A stretch of 57,417 bases of DNA from Candidatus Aerophobota bacterium (GTDB lineage: Bacteria > Aerophobota > Aerophobia > Aerophobales > B3-G15): the NCBI GenBank assembly GCA_030615365.1, contig JAUWZM010000007.1:1-57417 (forward strand). The letters are read 5' to 3'. A program made the translations under genes and the position numbers. Under the pieces are notes generated by a model. The model was not told the DNA's origin, searched no databases, and worked only from the letters and a program-made list of their open reading frames with translations. Positions 16,092 to 23,969 of the stretch are shown here, piece by piece; position 1 is the first letter of the stretch, and each line of letters begins with the position of its first letter.

Positions 16092-16361
16092 ATGGGTGGA
16101 TGTGTTAATGCGGTAATGCGTAAATGCGATAATGCGTAAAAAGAGTTAATGGGTAGATGAATAGAAAAAGCAGAGAGCAAAAGGCAATTGAGTAATTAGT
16201 AATATGTGATATGTAATGAGTAAAACGTGAGGGATGAGAGGTAAAAGGTGAATGAGTAGATTTAATGAGTGAGTGGGTAAATGTAGAGCAGGTCTTTAGA
16301 CCTGCCAAGTTAAGAGGATAAATGAGCAAAACACATTCACGCTTCTACGCATCAACGAGAT
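16081..16361. repeat. Low-complexity word repeat after the HD gene
   Basis: A run of degenerate ATGCGTGA/AATGCGTA words (16081-16140) changes into AGTAATATGTGATATG-like and GAGTGGGTAAATG-like words, ending with CACATTCACGCTTCTACGCA before ybeY. Related words occur at 18380-18470 and 47260-47340. The repeat supplies the last codons and TGA of the HD-domain gene. No coding potential. Confidence 0.6.
16283..16306 (+). repeat. Single REP palindrome with GTAG head
   Basis: GTAG is followed by AGCAGGTCTTTAGACCTGCC, a hairpin of GCAGGTCT and AGACCTGC. The GTAG tetranucleotide before a short hairpin is the signature of REP elements recognised by RAYT-type transposases. It is a solitary unit; the other units in this window occur as facing pairs. 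Confidence 0.6.
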
Positions 16362-16796
16362 ATGATTGAGATAAATAATTTATGGGGGAAAGATATCCCC
16401 GAGGAAGTCTTGAAAAGGGCAGCATCCCTAACTTTACAAACAGAACTTGGGGAGCAGGAAAAGGAGATTAGCATAACCCTGGTTTCTCAAGATAAAATAA
16501 GACAGTTAAATAATAAGTTTCGTAAGGTATCCTCTTTCACCGATATTTTAGCCTTTCCAATGGAGGACAGTTTTATCTCTACCAAAGGTATTCTGGGGGA
16601 CGTGGTTATTTCTCCTCAAGTAGCTCTAAGGCAGGCGAAAGGACATAGTTTTGAAGACGAGCTTGCTCTTTTAGTAATTCATGGGGTTCTTCATCTTTTA
16701 GGATATCAAGATGAGGGAGAAGATATGAGAGAGGTTATGAAAGATAAGGAGAGAAAGATCTTAAGAAAAATGGGCATAAGTGAGAAAATAATTTAG
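16362..16796 (+). CDS. ybeY: Endoribonuclease YbeY
   Basis: A 144-residue metal-dependent RNase that takes part in 16S rRNA 3' maturation and ribosome quality control. The body matches the family (FRKVSSFTDILAFPM, then GILGDVVIS). The metal site HGVLHLLGYQDE at 107-118 keeps the first two His (107, 111), but the third, normally His in GYDH, is Asp117. Asp can bind zinc, so activity is not excluded. No clear Shine-Dalgarno sequence precedes the ATG, which follows the low-complexity repeat. Neighbouring phoH and the HD-domain gene form the usual conserved phoH-pgpH-ybeY order. Confidence 0.93.
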   Translation: MIEINNLWGKDIPEEVLKRAASLTLQTELGEQEKEISITLVSQDKIRQLNNKFRKVSSFTDILAFPMEDSFISTKGILGDVVISPQVALRQAKGHSFEDELALLVIHGVLHLLGYQDEGEDMREVMKDKERKILRKMGISEKII

Positions 16797-16809
16797 AAGA
16801 AGGGGAAAA

Positions 16810-17340
16810 ATGAAGATAAAAATCTTAGCGTTGTCTTTAATTTTTTTGTTTCTGGGAGGCTTCATCCGGGTAGCTAAGGCTGAATTAGTTGTTAATATAG
16901 CGTACGTGGATGTACAAAAGATTTTTAACGAGTACAATAAGACAAAAGATTTTCAAGCTATATGGGATTCGCAAAAAGAGGAGGCAAACAAAGAAATAGA
17001 GGCAAAGAGAAAGGAAATAGAAAAATTAAGTGAAGAACTCAAGGCTCAGGAACTCTTGCTTACTGAAGAGGCAAGGAAGAAAAGAGAGGAGGAAATTATT
17101 GCAAAAACTCAGGAACTTAACGAGTTTATAAAATTTATTTCCGAGGATATAAATAGGACAAATGACAAGTATTCTGAAGAGATTTTTAAAGATATTAGAC
17201 TCAAGGTAAAAGAAATTGCTGAAAAAGAAGGTTACAGATTTGTCTTTTATAAGGATGCTCTCATTTACGCTACTCCCGAGTTAGAGTTTGATTTAACTGA
17301 AAGGGTAATTTCAGAATTAAACCAGGAGTATGAGGGGTGA
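16810..17340 (+). CDS. Skp/OmpH family periplasmic chaperone
   Basis: A 176-residue exported protein. The signal peptide is residues 1-24 (hydrophobic LALSLIFLFLGGF, cleavage after AKA). The mature protein starts with NIAYVDVQKIFNEY, typical of Skp/OmpH, then a long charged coiled coil (about 50-140). It should hold unfolded outer-membrane proteins in the periplasm. AAGGGGAAAA precedes the ATG. It stands just before lpxD, the arrangement seen in many diderms, although bamA itself is not in the window. Confidence 0.88.
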   Translation: MKIKILALSLIFLFLGGFIRVAKAELVVNIAYVDVQKIFNEYNKTKDFQAIWDSQKEEANKEIEAKRKEIEKLSEELKAQELLLTEEARKKREEEIIAKTQELNEFIKFISEDINRTNDKYSEEIFKDIRLKVKEIAEKEGYRFVFYKDALIYATPELEFDLTERVISELNQEYEG

Positions 17341-17342
17341 AA

Positions 17343-18362
17343 ATGAAAAAAAGCTTAAAAGAACTATCCAATGTGGTAGAGGGGGAAATGAGAGGGCAAA
17401 ATGTTCTCATTGAAGGGATAGCTAAGGTGGAGGAAGCTAAGGCGGGAGAGATCACCCTTGCTGTTTCTGGAAAGTTCTTAAAAAAAGCGGAGAAGAGCAA
17501 GGCCTCAGCAGTAATTGTTTCCCTGAAGGTGGAAAAGTTTAATAAGCCCATAATCAGGGCAAAGAACCCTCGTTTAGCTTTTGCTCAATTACTGGAACTC
17601 TTTGCTCCTCAAAAATTTCGATTTGTTGGTATCCATACGACAGCTGTAATTGGTAGAGATGTAAAGATAGGGAAAAGAGTTACTGTTGGTCCTTATTCTG
17701 TAGTAGAGGATGGGGTGGCGTTAGGGGACGATGTGTATCTTTCTCCCTTTGTCTATTTGGGCCAGGGAGTGAGCATAGAGAAGAGAAGTTTTTTTCATCC
17801 CCGGGTCACTATCCTTTGTGAAACCTCTATAGGGGAGGGGGTAATTATTCACTCTGGAGCAGTAATTGGATCAGATGGATTTGGCTTTGTAAAAAAAGAA
17901 GATGGTTCTTATCACAAGATACCTCAGATAGGAAGGGTAATAATTGAGGATGAAGTGGAAATCGGAGCTAATGTAGCTATTGATAGAGCTACAGTTGGAG
18001 AAACAAGGATAGGCAAAGGAACTAAAATCGATAATTTAGTTCACATTGCTCACAATGTAAAAGTGGGAGAAAATGTAGTTATGGTAGCTTTAGTAGGAAT
18101 CTCGGGTAGCTCAAGCATTGGAGATAGAGCTGTTTTAGCTGGCCAATCTGGAGTAACCGAGCATGTAAATATTGGACCGGGCGTTATGGTGGCAGCTAAG
18201 GCTGGGGTAACCAAGGATATTCCAGCTAATCTTTTTGTTTCCGGATTTCCAGCCAGGAACCATGCGAAGCAAAAGAGAATAAAAGCTATTACTTATCACT
18301 TGCCTGAAATTTTAAAACGTCTTGAGAAATTAGAAAAGTCAAATTATTCACCGCAGAGATAA
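17343..18362 (+). CDS. lpxD: UDP-3-O-acylglucosamine N-acyltransferase
   Basis: A 339-residue enzyme that adds the N-linked acyl chain in the third step of lipid A synthesis. The N-terminal uridine-binding domain (about 1-95) is followed by a left-handed beta-helix of hexapeptide repeats (about 100-290). GSDGFGF and NLVHIAHNVKVGE contain the catalytic His region, and there is a helical C-terminus. The ATG at 17343 has GAGGGG six bases upstream; a GTG at 17337 overlapping the ompH stop is the alternative. The last codons and stop lie in a dispersed repeat (TTCACCGCAGAG). Confidence 0.95.
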   Translation: MKKSLKELSNVVEGEMRGQNVLIEGIAKVEEAKAGEITLAVSGKFLKKAEKSKASAVIVSLKVEKFNKPIIRAKNPRLAFAQLLELFAPQKFRFVGIHTTAVIGRDVKIGKRVTVGPYSVVEDGVALGDDVYLSPFVYLGQGVSIEKRSFFHPRVTILCETSIGEGVIIHSGAVIGSDGFGFVKKEDGSYHKIPQIGRVIIEDEVEIGANVAIDRATVGETRIGKGTKIDNLVHIAHNVKVGENVVMVALVGISGSSSIGDRAVLAGQSGVTEHVNIGPGVMVAAKAGVTKDIPANLFVSGFPARNHAKQKRIKAITYHLPEILKRLEKLEKSNYSPQR

Positions 18363-18535
18363 ATTAGGAGAAATAATAGGTAAATGTGTTAATGCGTGAA
18401 AGCGTGCATGCGTAGAAGAGGCGAAAGACTAAAGGCAAAAACTTCTTTACTCATTACCAATCACAATTACTATACTATATAGAGTAGTTAACGGTTTCCC
18501 TAATTCTCCGCGAACTCCGCGTGCTCTGCGGTAAA
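18347..18535. repeat. TTCACCGCAGAG inverted-repeat element
   Basis: TTCACCGCAGAG (18347-18358) and CTCTGCGGTAAA (18524-18535) are inverted ends. The interior carries ATGCGTGAAAGCGTGCATGC words, and an ACTTCTTTACTCATTACC stretch similar to 47293-47330. The left end encodes the C-terminus of LpxD. A related element is at 38731-38860. Confidence 0.55.
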
Positions 18536-18569
18536 AATATAAATTAACCAAAGATCTAAGGAATGAACA

Positions 18570-19847
18570 ATGCAAATGCAAAAAAGTGTTAAAAATAAAG
18601 TTTCCTACAAAGGTGTAGGTTTACATACAGGAAAAAAAGTAACAGTAACCCTAAATCCAGCTCCGGTTAATCATGGAATAGTTTTTGTCAGAACAGATCT
18701 ACCTTCTTGTCCCCATATTAAGGTGAAAGCAGCTAAAGTAGTGAGCAATGAAAGGGGAACCAGTATTGGAGAAGAAGGAGTAAGAATTACTACGGTGGAA
18801 CATATTTTAGCGGCTTTATCGGGCTTAGGTATAGGTAATGTAATTATAAAAATGAATGGCGAAGAATTTCCTGCTGGAGACGGAAGCGCTCTTCCCTGGG
18901 TAAAGTTAATTCAGAAAGCCGGGATAGCTCTCCAAGATGCCTCTTATCAATCTTTTGAAGTGAAAAAGCCTTTCTGGATAGAGGAGGATGGCAAAAGATT
19001 AATAATTTTACCGAGTGAGGAATTTAAGATTACCTATACTGTTGATTTTCCTGAAAGTCCACTTAAATCTCAATTTGCAGAATTTGTAATTAATGAGGAG
19101 AACTTTATTAAAGAGATTGCTCCTTCTCGAACTTTTGGTTTCATGAAGGAAGTGGAGAAATTAAAGACAGAGGGATTAGTTCAAGGCGGCAGCCTGAAGA
19201 ATGCAGTGGTAATAGATGATAAAGGAGTTGTGAATGAGGAGGGTTTAAGATTTTACAATGAGCCTGTACGCCATAAGATACTGGATTTAATTGGTGATCT
19301 TTATCTTTTAGGAAGACCAATCAAAGCTCATGTTATAGCTGTAAAGGCCGGTCATCTATTCCATGTTAAATTAACCCAAAATTTAGAGAAGCTAATAGAA
19401 GAGGAAGAAAATAGAGGTGTTTGTTTGGATATAAAAGCTATCGAAAAGATTCTTCCTCATCGCTATCCCTTTCTCCTGGTAGATAAGATCTTAAGTCTGG
19501 GTAAGAGGGAAATAGTGGGTATAAAAAATATCACTATCAATGAACCCTTCTTTAATGGACATTTTCCAGGACATCCGATAGTTCCGGCTGTCTTAATTAT
19601 TGAAGCTATGGCTCAGATAGCTGGGGTGTATCTTTTAAATGAAAGTGAAAATCAAGGTAAATTAGCTTACTTTGCTGGGATAGACAGGGCAAGGTTTAGA
19701 CACCCGGTAGTTCCTGGGGATCAGCTAATTACCAGGGTGAAAATCTTAATTCTTAAAAAGAAAACAGGTAAAGTAGAAGCGGTAAGCACTGTGAATGGGA
19801 AAGTAGTTGCTCAGGCTAATTTTTTATTTAGCTTGGTGGAAGGGTAG
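18570..19847 (+). CDS. lpxC/fabZ: LpxC-FabZ fusion: lipid A deacetylase plus hydroxyacyl-ACP dehydratase
   Basis: A 425-residue bifunctional protein. Residues 1-275 are LpxC, the committed zinc deacetylase of lipid A synthesis. TTVEHILAAL (Glu77, His78), RHKILDLIGDL (His235, Asp239) and KAGHLFH (His262) give the zinc and catalytic residues. Residues 285-425 are FabZ, the beta-hydroxyacyl-ACP dehydratase, with ILPHRYPFLLVDK, catalytic His331 in GHFPGHP and Glu345 in EAMAQ. The fusion joins two enzymes competing for hydroxymyristoyl-ACP and is known in Bacteroidota and several other lineages. AAGGA precedes the ATG. Confidence 0.96.
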   Translation: MQMQKSVKNKVSYKGVGLHTGKKVTVTLNPAPVNHGIVFVRTDLPSCPHIKVKAAKVVSNERGTSIGEEGVRITTVEHILAALSGLGIGNVIIKMNGEEFPAGDGSALPWVKLIQKAGIALQDASYQSFEVKKPFWIEEDGKRLIILPSEEFKITYTVDFPESPLKSQFAEFVINEENFIKEIAPSRTFGFMKEVEKLKTEGLVQGGSLKNAVVIDDKGVVNEEGLRFYNEPVRHKILDLIGDLYLLGRPIKAHVIAVKAGHLFHVKLTQNLEKLIEEEENRGVCLDIKAIEKILPHRYPFLLVDKILSLGKREIVGIKNITINEPFFNGHFPGHPIVPAVLIIEAMAQIAGVYLLNESENQGKLAYFAGIDRARFRHPVVPGDQLITRVKILILKKKTGKVEAVSTVNGKVVAQANFLFSLVEG

Positions 19848-19856
19848 AATTTTTTA

Positions 19857-20582
19857 ATGATAAATATTTCTCAAGATAAACTTCCCCACCATATAGCTAT
19901 TATTATGGATGGCAATGGTAGATGGGCAAAAGCTAAAGGTCTACCGAGAATAGAGGGCCATAGGGTAGGAATGGGAAAAATAGGGAAAATGACGGATATC
20001 TGTTCTGAGTTAGGGATAAAAATCCTTACTCTCTATGCTTTTTCTCAGCAAAATTGGAATAGACCTCGCCGAGAAGTAAATTTTTTAATGTCAAGGTTTG
20101 AGAATTATTTAAATAGGGAAGAGAAAAATTTAAAAAAGAAAAAGATCCAGCTTCGAATTATCGGGAGAAAGGATAATCTTTCCCCCTCTTTAAAGAAAAA
20201 GATTAAGAGGGTGACCCTTAGTACCCAAAACAATCAAGATTTCATCCTTAACTTAGCTATAAGCTACGGGGGGCAGGAAGAAATTGTGGATGCAGCGAAG
20301 GCTTTATCACTTGCTGTGAAAAGAGAAATTATCTCTATTGCGGATATAAATAAAGAACTTTTTAAAAGATACCTATACACTCCAGATCTTCCCTATCCAG
20401 ATCTTCTTATCCGCACCGGGGGAGATTTTCGGGTAAGCAATTTCCTTCTTTGGCAAATTGCCTATACTGAGATTTGGATAACTCCTGTATACTGGCCTGA
20501 CTTTAATGAGGAACGCTTTCTTGAAGCTCTTGAAGATTATGCGAATAGGGAAAGAAGGTTTGGAAAAATAAAGAGAAAATGA
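19857..20582 (+). CDS. uppS: Isoprenyl transferase (undecaprenyl diphosphate synthase)
   Basis: A 241-residue cis-prenyltransferase making the C55 lipid carrier for peptidoglycan and LPS. IAIIMDGNGRWAKAKGLPR near 13-31 contains the catalytic Asp and diphosphate-binding Arg. EGHRVG, LYAFSQQNWNRP, and the C-terminal RTGGDFRVSNFLLWQIAYTE with a following ITPVYWPDF complete the signature. The RTGGD variant replaces RTSGE of many bacteria but is common in the family. It begins 9 bases after lpxC-fabZ and ends 1 base before cdsA. Confidence 0.95.
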   Translation: MINISQDKLPHHIAIIMDGNGRWAKAKGLPRIEGHRVGMGKIGKMTDICSELGIKILTLYAFSQQNWNRPRREVNFLMSRFENYLNREEKNLKKKKIQLRIIGRKDNLSPSLKKKIKRVTLSTQNNQDFILNLAISYGGQEEIVDAAKALSLAVKREIISIADINKELFKRYLYTPDLPYPDLLIRTGGDFRVSNFLLWQIAYTEIWITPVYWPDFNEERFLEALEDYANRERRFGKIKRK

Positions 20583-20583
20583 T

Positions 20584-21375
20584 TTGCTGTTAAAAAGAGT
20601 ACTTATTTCTGTTATTTTTATTCCCATATTTATACTCTTTATTTTGAGGGGTGGAGTACTATTTTTAGTCTTAATTTGTGCTATAATCGCGGCAGGATTA
20701 ATTGAGTTTTATCAGGTAATTCATCCTAATTCTAAACTAAAGAGTTTGTTCTTTTATGTATGCTCAGGCCTTCTTCTTCCTGTCTTAGTTTATTTTAAAG
20801 GAGAGGGGGCTATCCCTTTAGTTTTAACAGCAACCATTTTTATAATTTTTTTCTGGCAGTTTTTTAAGCTAAAAGTTAATCGGGCTCTCCTTGATACTTC
20901 TCTTCCCTTAGAGGGACTTCTCTATATAAGTTTCCTTTTTTCTTATATTATAATCTTAAGAGGAATTCCTCATCTGGGAGATAAGTTAGTCATAACTATT
21001 TTGTTTGCTACCTGGATGGGGGATGCGGGAGCTTACTTTGTGGGAATTTTTTGGGGGAAACACAAACTCCTACCTATCTATAGTCCACATAAGTCAAAGG
21101 AGGGTTTTGGAGGTGCTGTTTTATTAAGTTTAGTAGCTATGCTGATTACAAGGCTGTGGCTTTCTCTACCTCTTTCTCACGCTGTTATTTTAGGGTTTCT
21201 TATAGGAGGAGCAGGACAAATGGGAGACTTTTTTGAGTCTATGTTGAAGAGAGGATTGAGAATAAAGGACTTCGGGCATATTTTGCCTGGACACGGCGGG
21301 ATTCTAGATAGATTTGATAGTTTACTTTTCACTGTTCCTCTGTTTTACTATTATATTAAATATTTAGTACTATAG
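20584..21375 (+). CDS. cdsA: Phosphatidate cytidylyltransferase
   Basis: A 263-residue membrane enzyme that makes CDP-diacylglycerol from phosphatidate and CTP. About seven or eight hydrophobic helices are visible. The C-terminal signature reads SMLKRGLRIKDFGHILPG followed by HGGILDRFDS. TTG is the apparent start, directly after the uppS stop; the binding site is weak, suggesting translational coupling. The order uppS-cdsA-rseP is the standard one, but dxr, often found between cdsA and rseP, is absent. Confidence 0.93.
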   Translation: MLLKRVLISVIFIPIFILFILRGGVLFLVLICAIIAAGLIEFYQVIHPNSKLKSLFFYVCSGLLLPVLVYFKGEGAIPLVLTATIFIIFFWQFFKLKVNRALLDTSLPLEGLLYISFLFSYIIILRGIPHLGDKLVITILFATWMGDAGAYFVGIFWGKHKLLPIYSPHKSKEGFGGAVLLSLVAMLITRLWLSLPLSHAVILGFLIGGAGQMGDFFESMLKRGLRIKDFGHILPGHGGILDRFDSLLFTVPLFYYYIKYLVL

Positions 21376-21391
21376 GCAAAAGGCTCCAATA

Positions 21392-22426
21392 ATGATACTT
21401 ACCCTTGTTTTTGTTATTGTAATTTTTTTACTGTTAATTTTTCCCCATGAACTGGGACATTTTTTGTCCGCCAGGGCTTCAAAAATGAAAGTGGATAAAT
21501 TTTCCGTTGGTTTTGGCCCTAAGCTATGGGGGAAAAAGATAAAACACACTGAATATGTAATTTCTGCTATCCCTATCGGAGGCTATGTAAAAATAGCAGG
21601 CATGGAACCAGGAGAAGAGAACGTAGAGGAAGGATTCCAATCTAAACCTCTATGGAAAAGGATTGCGGTGATTTTATCAGGTTCAGCAATGAATTACTTG
21701 ACCAGTGCTGTGTTATTTGCAATCATTTTTATGATTGGGGTTGAAACGTATGATTTAGAGACTGCAGTAATAAGGGAAATTAATCCTAATTCTCCCGCTG
21801 CTTCGGTTAATCTTAAATCAGGAGATCAAATTATTGAGATAAATGGTAAAAAAGTGACCAATTGGGAACAAATAGAGACCTCCGTTAACGAAGATACGCG
21901 AGAAACTTTTACCTTGAAGGTTCGAAGGGGGGGGAAGAACATAACTGTTTCTGTGAAACCTGAATTCAATCCTGAATTGCAACGAAGGTTAATTGGCATT
22001 TCGATTTCTCCCTCTACCGTTCTTACCCGATATGATCCTTTGACTTCCCTTTTTAAAGGCATTAAAGAAATAGGTCGGTTAACTTGGCTCATAATAAAGT
22101 CACTTGGTTATATGATTGTGGGAAAGGTATCCGCTGAGGTTACCGGTCCTTTAGGAATTATCGGGTATGTCTCTCAAACAGTGAAAATGGGAATGATTCC
22201 CTTTCTTTCCTTAGCTGCTTTTTTGGGGGTAAATTTAGGATTGCTTAACCTTTTTCCTATCCCGGCTCTTGATGGTGGGAGGCTTGTGTTTTTATTGATA
22301 GAGGGGATTAGAGGAAAGCCTATACAGATGGAAAAGGAGGCATTGGTTCACTATATAGGTTTTATTATTTTAATTATATTAATGTTTTTGGTTACCTATC
22401 AAGATATTTTAAAGATGGCAAGATAA
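21392..22426 (+). CDS. rseP: RseP-type site-2 zinc metalloprotease
   Basis: A 344-residue inner-membrane protease. HELGH (His19, Glu20, His23) lies in the first transmembrane helix. A single PDZ domain follows (about 115-185, including the SPAASVNLKSGDQI segment). The second catalytic motif, NLFPIPALDGG near 278, precedes the last helices. It cleaves anti-sigma factors and leftover signal peptides within the membrane. E. coli RseP has two PDZ domains; one is usual elsewhere. The natural substrate may be the anti-sigma factor at 11255. It ends directly at the start of the next gene. Confidence 0.94.
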   Translation: MILTLVFVIVIFLLLIFPHELGHFLSARASKMKVDKFSVGFGPKLWGKKIKHTEYVISAIPIGGYVKIAGMEPGEENVEEGFQSKPLWKRIAVILSGSAMNYLTSAVLFAIIFMIGVETYDLETAVIREINPNSPAASVNLKSGDQIIEINGKKVTNWEQIETSVNEDTRETFTLKVRRGGKNITVSVKPEFNPELQRRLIGISISPSTVLTRYDPLTSLFKGIKEIGRLTWLIIKSLGYMIVGKVSAEVTGPLGIIGYVSQTVKMGMIPFLSLAAFLGVNLGLLNLFPIPALDGGRLVFLLIEGIRGKPIQMEKEALVHYIGFIILIILMFLVTYQDILKMAR

Positions 22427-23470
22427 ATGAAAGTTCTATTATCGGGCAATGAGGCGTTAGCTGAGGGAGCTGTAAGGGGAGGATGCCGTTACTATTTTGG
22501 TTATCCAATTACTCCCCAATCAGAAATCCCTGCGTATATGTCTAAGAGACTTAGAGAAGTAGGGGGAATTTTTCTTCAAGCAGAAAGTGAATTAGCTGCT
22601 ATAAATATGGTGTATGGAGCCTCAGCAGCAGGGGCTCGGGCAATGACCTCTTCCTCCAGTCCTGGGATGAGTTTAATGCAGGAGGGAATTTCCTATTTAG
22701 CTGGAGCTGAACTTCCTGCATTAATTGTGAATGTAATGAGGGGGGGACCAGGATTGGGGAATATAGCTCCTTCTCAATCTGATTACTACCAGGCTACTAA
22801 AGGAGGGGGGCATGGTGACTATCATAGTATTGTGTTAGCTCCTAATTCTGTTCAAGAAATGGCTGATTTTGCAGGAATTGCCTTTGATTTAGCTGATAAA
22901 TATCGCAATCCAGTTCTTATTCTTGCTGATGCTATTTTAGCACAAATGATGGAGGGCGTAAATCTACGAGAAGAATTTTCACCTGTGGATAAGAAGAAAA
23001 AATGGGCGTTAACGGGTGCGAAGGGTAGATCGCCTAATATTATAAGGTCGCTTTTTTTAAAAGAGGGATACCTGGAGCGCTGCAATGATAAACTGCAGAA
23101 AAAATTTAGGGAAATTAAAGAAAAAGAGATAAGGTATCAACTGATAACCCCTGACGATCCTAAAATACTTCTGGTAGCTTACGGAAGTATGGCTCGAGTT
23201 TGTGAGTCTGCAGTTAATATGCTTAAAAAGGAAGGAATAAAAGCTGCTCTTTTTCGGCCTATTACTCTGTGGCCTTTTCCTTATCAGTATCTTAAGAGAA
23301 TTTGTTCTCGTGTGCACTGCATCTTTGTGGTAGAAATGAGTGCAGGCCAGATGGTGGAGGATGTGAAGTTAGCTGTAGAGGGTACCTGCCCAGTTTATTT
23401 TTATGGAAGGATGGGGGGAGGGGTACCTACTCCTCAGCAGATAAAGATGCAAATATTAAGGAGACAATAA
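22427..23470 (+). CDS. 2-oxoacid:ferredoxin oxidoreductase subunit, VorB/KorA-like
   Basis: A 347-residue subunit of the oxygen-sensitive, CoA-dependent 2-oxoacid oxidoreductases. GGCRYYFGYPITPQSEIP near 20 and AESELAAINMVYGASAAGAR near 54 are typical of the pyrimidine-binding domain. The C-terminal domain, with LLVAYGSMARV and RPITLWPFPYQYL, follows. VorB-type proteins act on branched-chain 2-oxoacids. The TPP-binding, gamma and ferredoxin subunits are not adjacent, which is unusual. It lies directly between rseP and leuD, so a link with branched-chain metabolism is possible. Confidence 0.88.
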   Translation: MKVLLSGNEALAEGAVRGGCRYYFGYPITPQSEIPAYMSKRLREVGGIFLQAESELAAINMVYGASAAGARAMTSSSSPGMSLMQEGISYLAGAELPALIVNVMRGGPGLGNIAPSQSDYYQATKGGGHGDYHSIVLAPNSVQEMADFAGIAFDLADKYRNPVLILADAILAQMMEGVNLREEFSPVDKKKKWALTGAKGRSPNIIRSLFLKEGYLERCNDKLQKKFREIKEKEIRYQLITPDDPKILLVAYGSMARVCESAVNMLKKEGIKAALFRPITLWPFPYQYLKRICSRVHCIFVVEMSAGQMVEDVKLAVEGTCPVYFYGRMGGGVPTPQQIKMQILRRQ

Positions 23471-23471
23471 A

Positions 23472-23969
23472 TTGCAGATTGAAGGAAAAGTAATAAAATA
23501 TCGAGATAATGTAAATACCGATGAAATTATTCCGGCGCGTTATCTTAATACTACTGATCCAGAAGAATTAGCCAAGCATTGCATGGAAGGGATAGATAAA
23601 GATTTTTTATTCAGGATCAGGGAAGCTAAGATCATTGTGGCAGGAGAAAATTTTGGTTGTGGTTCTTCCAGAGAACATGCTCCTCTATCTTTAAAGGCAG
23701 TGGGGGTGAGCTGTATAATAGCTTCCTCTTTTGCCAGAATATTTTTCCGCAATGCGATAAATATAGGACTTCCCATTTTAGAGGCAAGAGGAGTTTTTCA
23801 GGAAATTGAGGAGAAAGATACACTGAGAGTTGATACCACGAAAGGAAAAATTGAAAATCTTACCCAGGGGAAGGTTTATTTTGCTATTCATTATCCTAAG
23901 TTTTTACAGGATTTAATAGAAAAGGGTGGAATAGAAAAATGGGTTATGGGAAGGATTGAAAATGAGTAA
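23472..23969 (+). CDS. leuD: 3-isopropylmalate/citramalate dehydratase small subunit
   Basis: A 165-residue swivelling-domain subunit of the LeuCD isomerase. GKVIKYRDNVNTDEIIPARY near 5 and GENFGCGSSREHAP near 58-71 are diagnostic. The form is the short archaeal/anaerobe type that serves both isopropylmalate and citramalate. TTG start with AAGGAG upstream, one base after the vorB-like gene. The Fe-S catalytic large subunit gene, leuC, is not in the window, so it must be encoded elsewhere. The end overlaps leuB by 8 bases. Confidence 0.93.
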   Translation: MQIEGKVIKYRDNVNTDEIIPARYLNTTDPEELAKHCMEGIDKDFLFRIREAKIIVAGENFGCGSSREHAPLSLKAVGVSCIIASSFARIFFRNAINIGLPILEARGVFQEIEEKDTLRVDTTKGKIENLTQGKVYFAIHYPKFLQDLIEKGGIEKWVMGRIENE

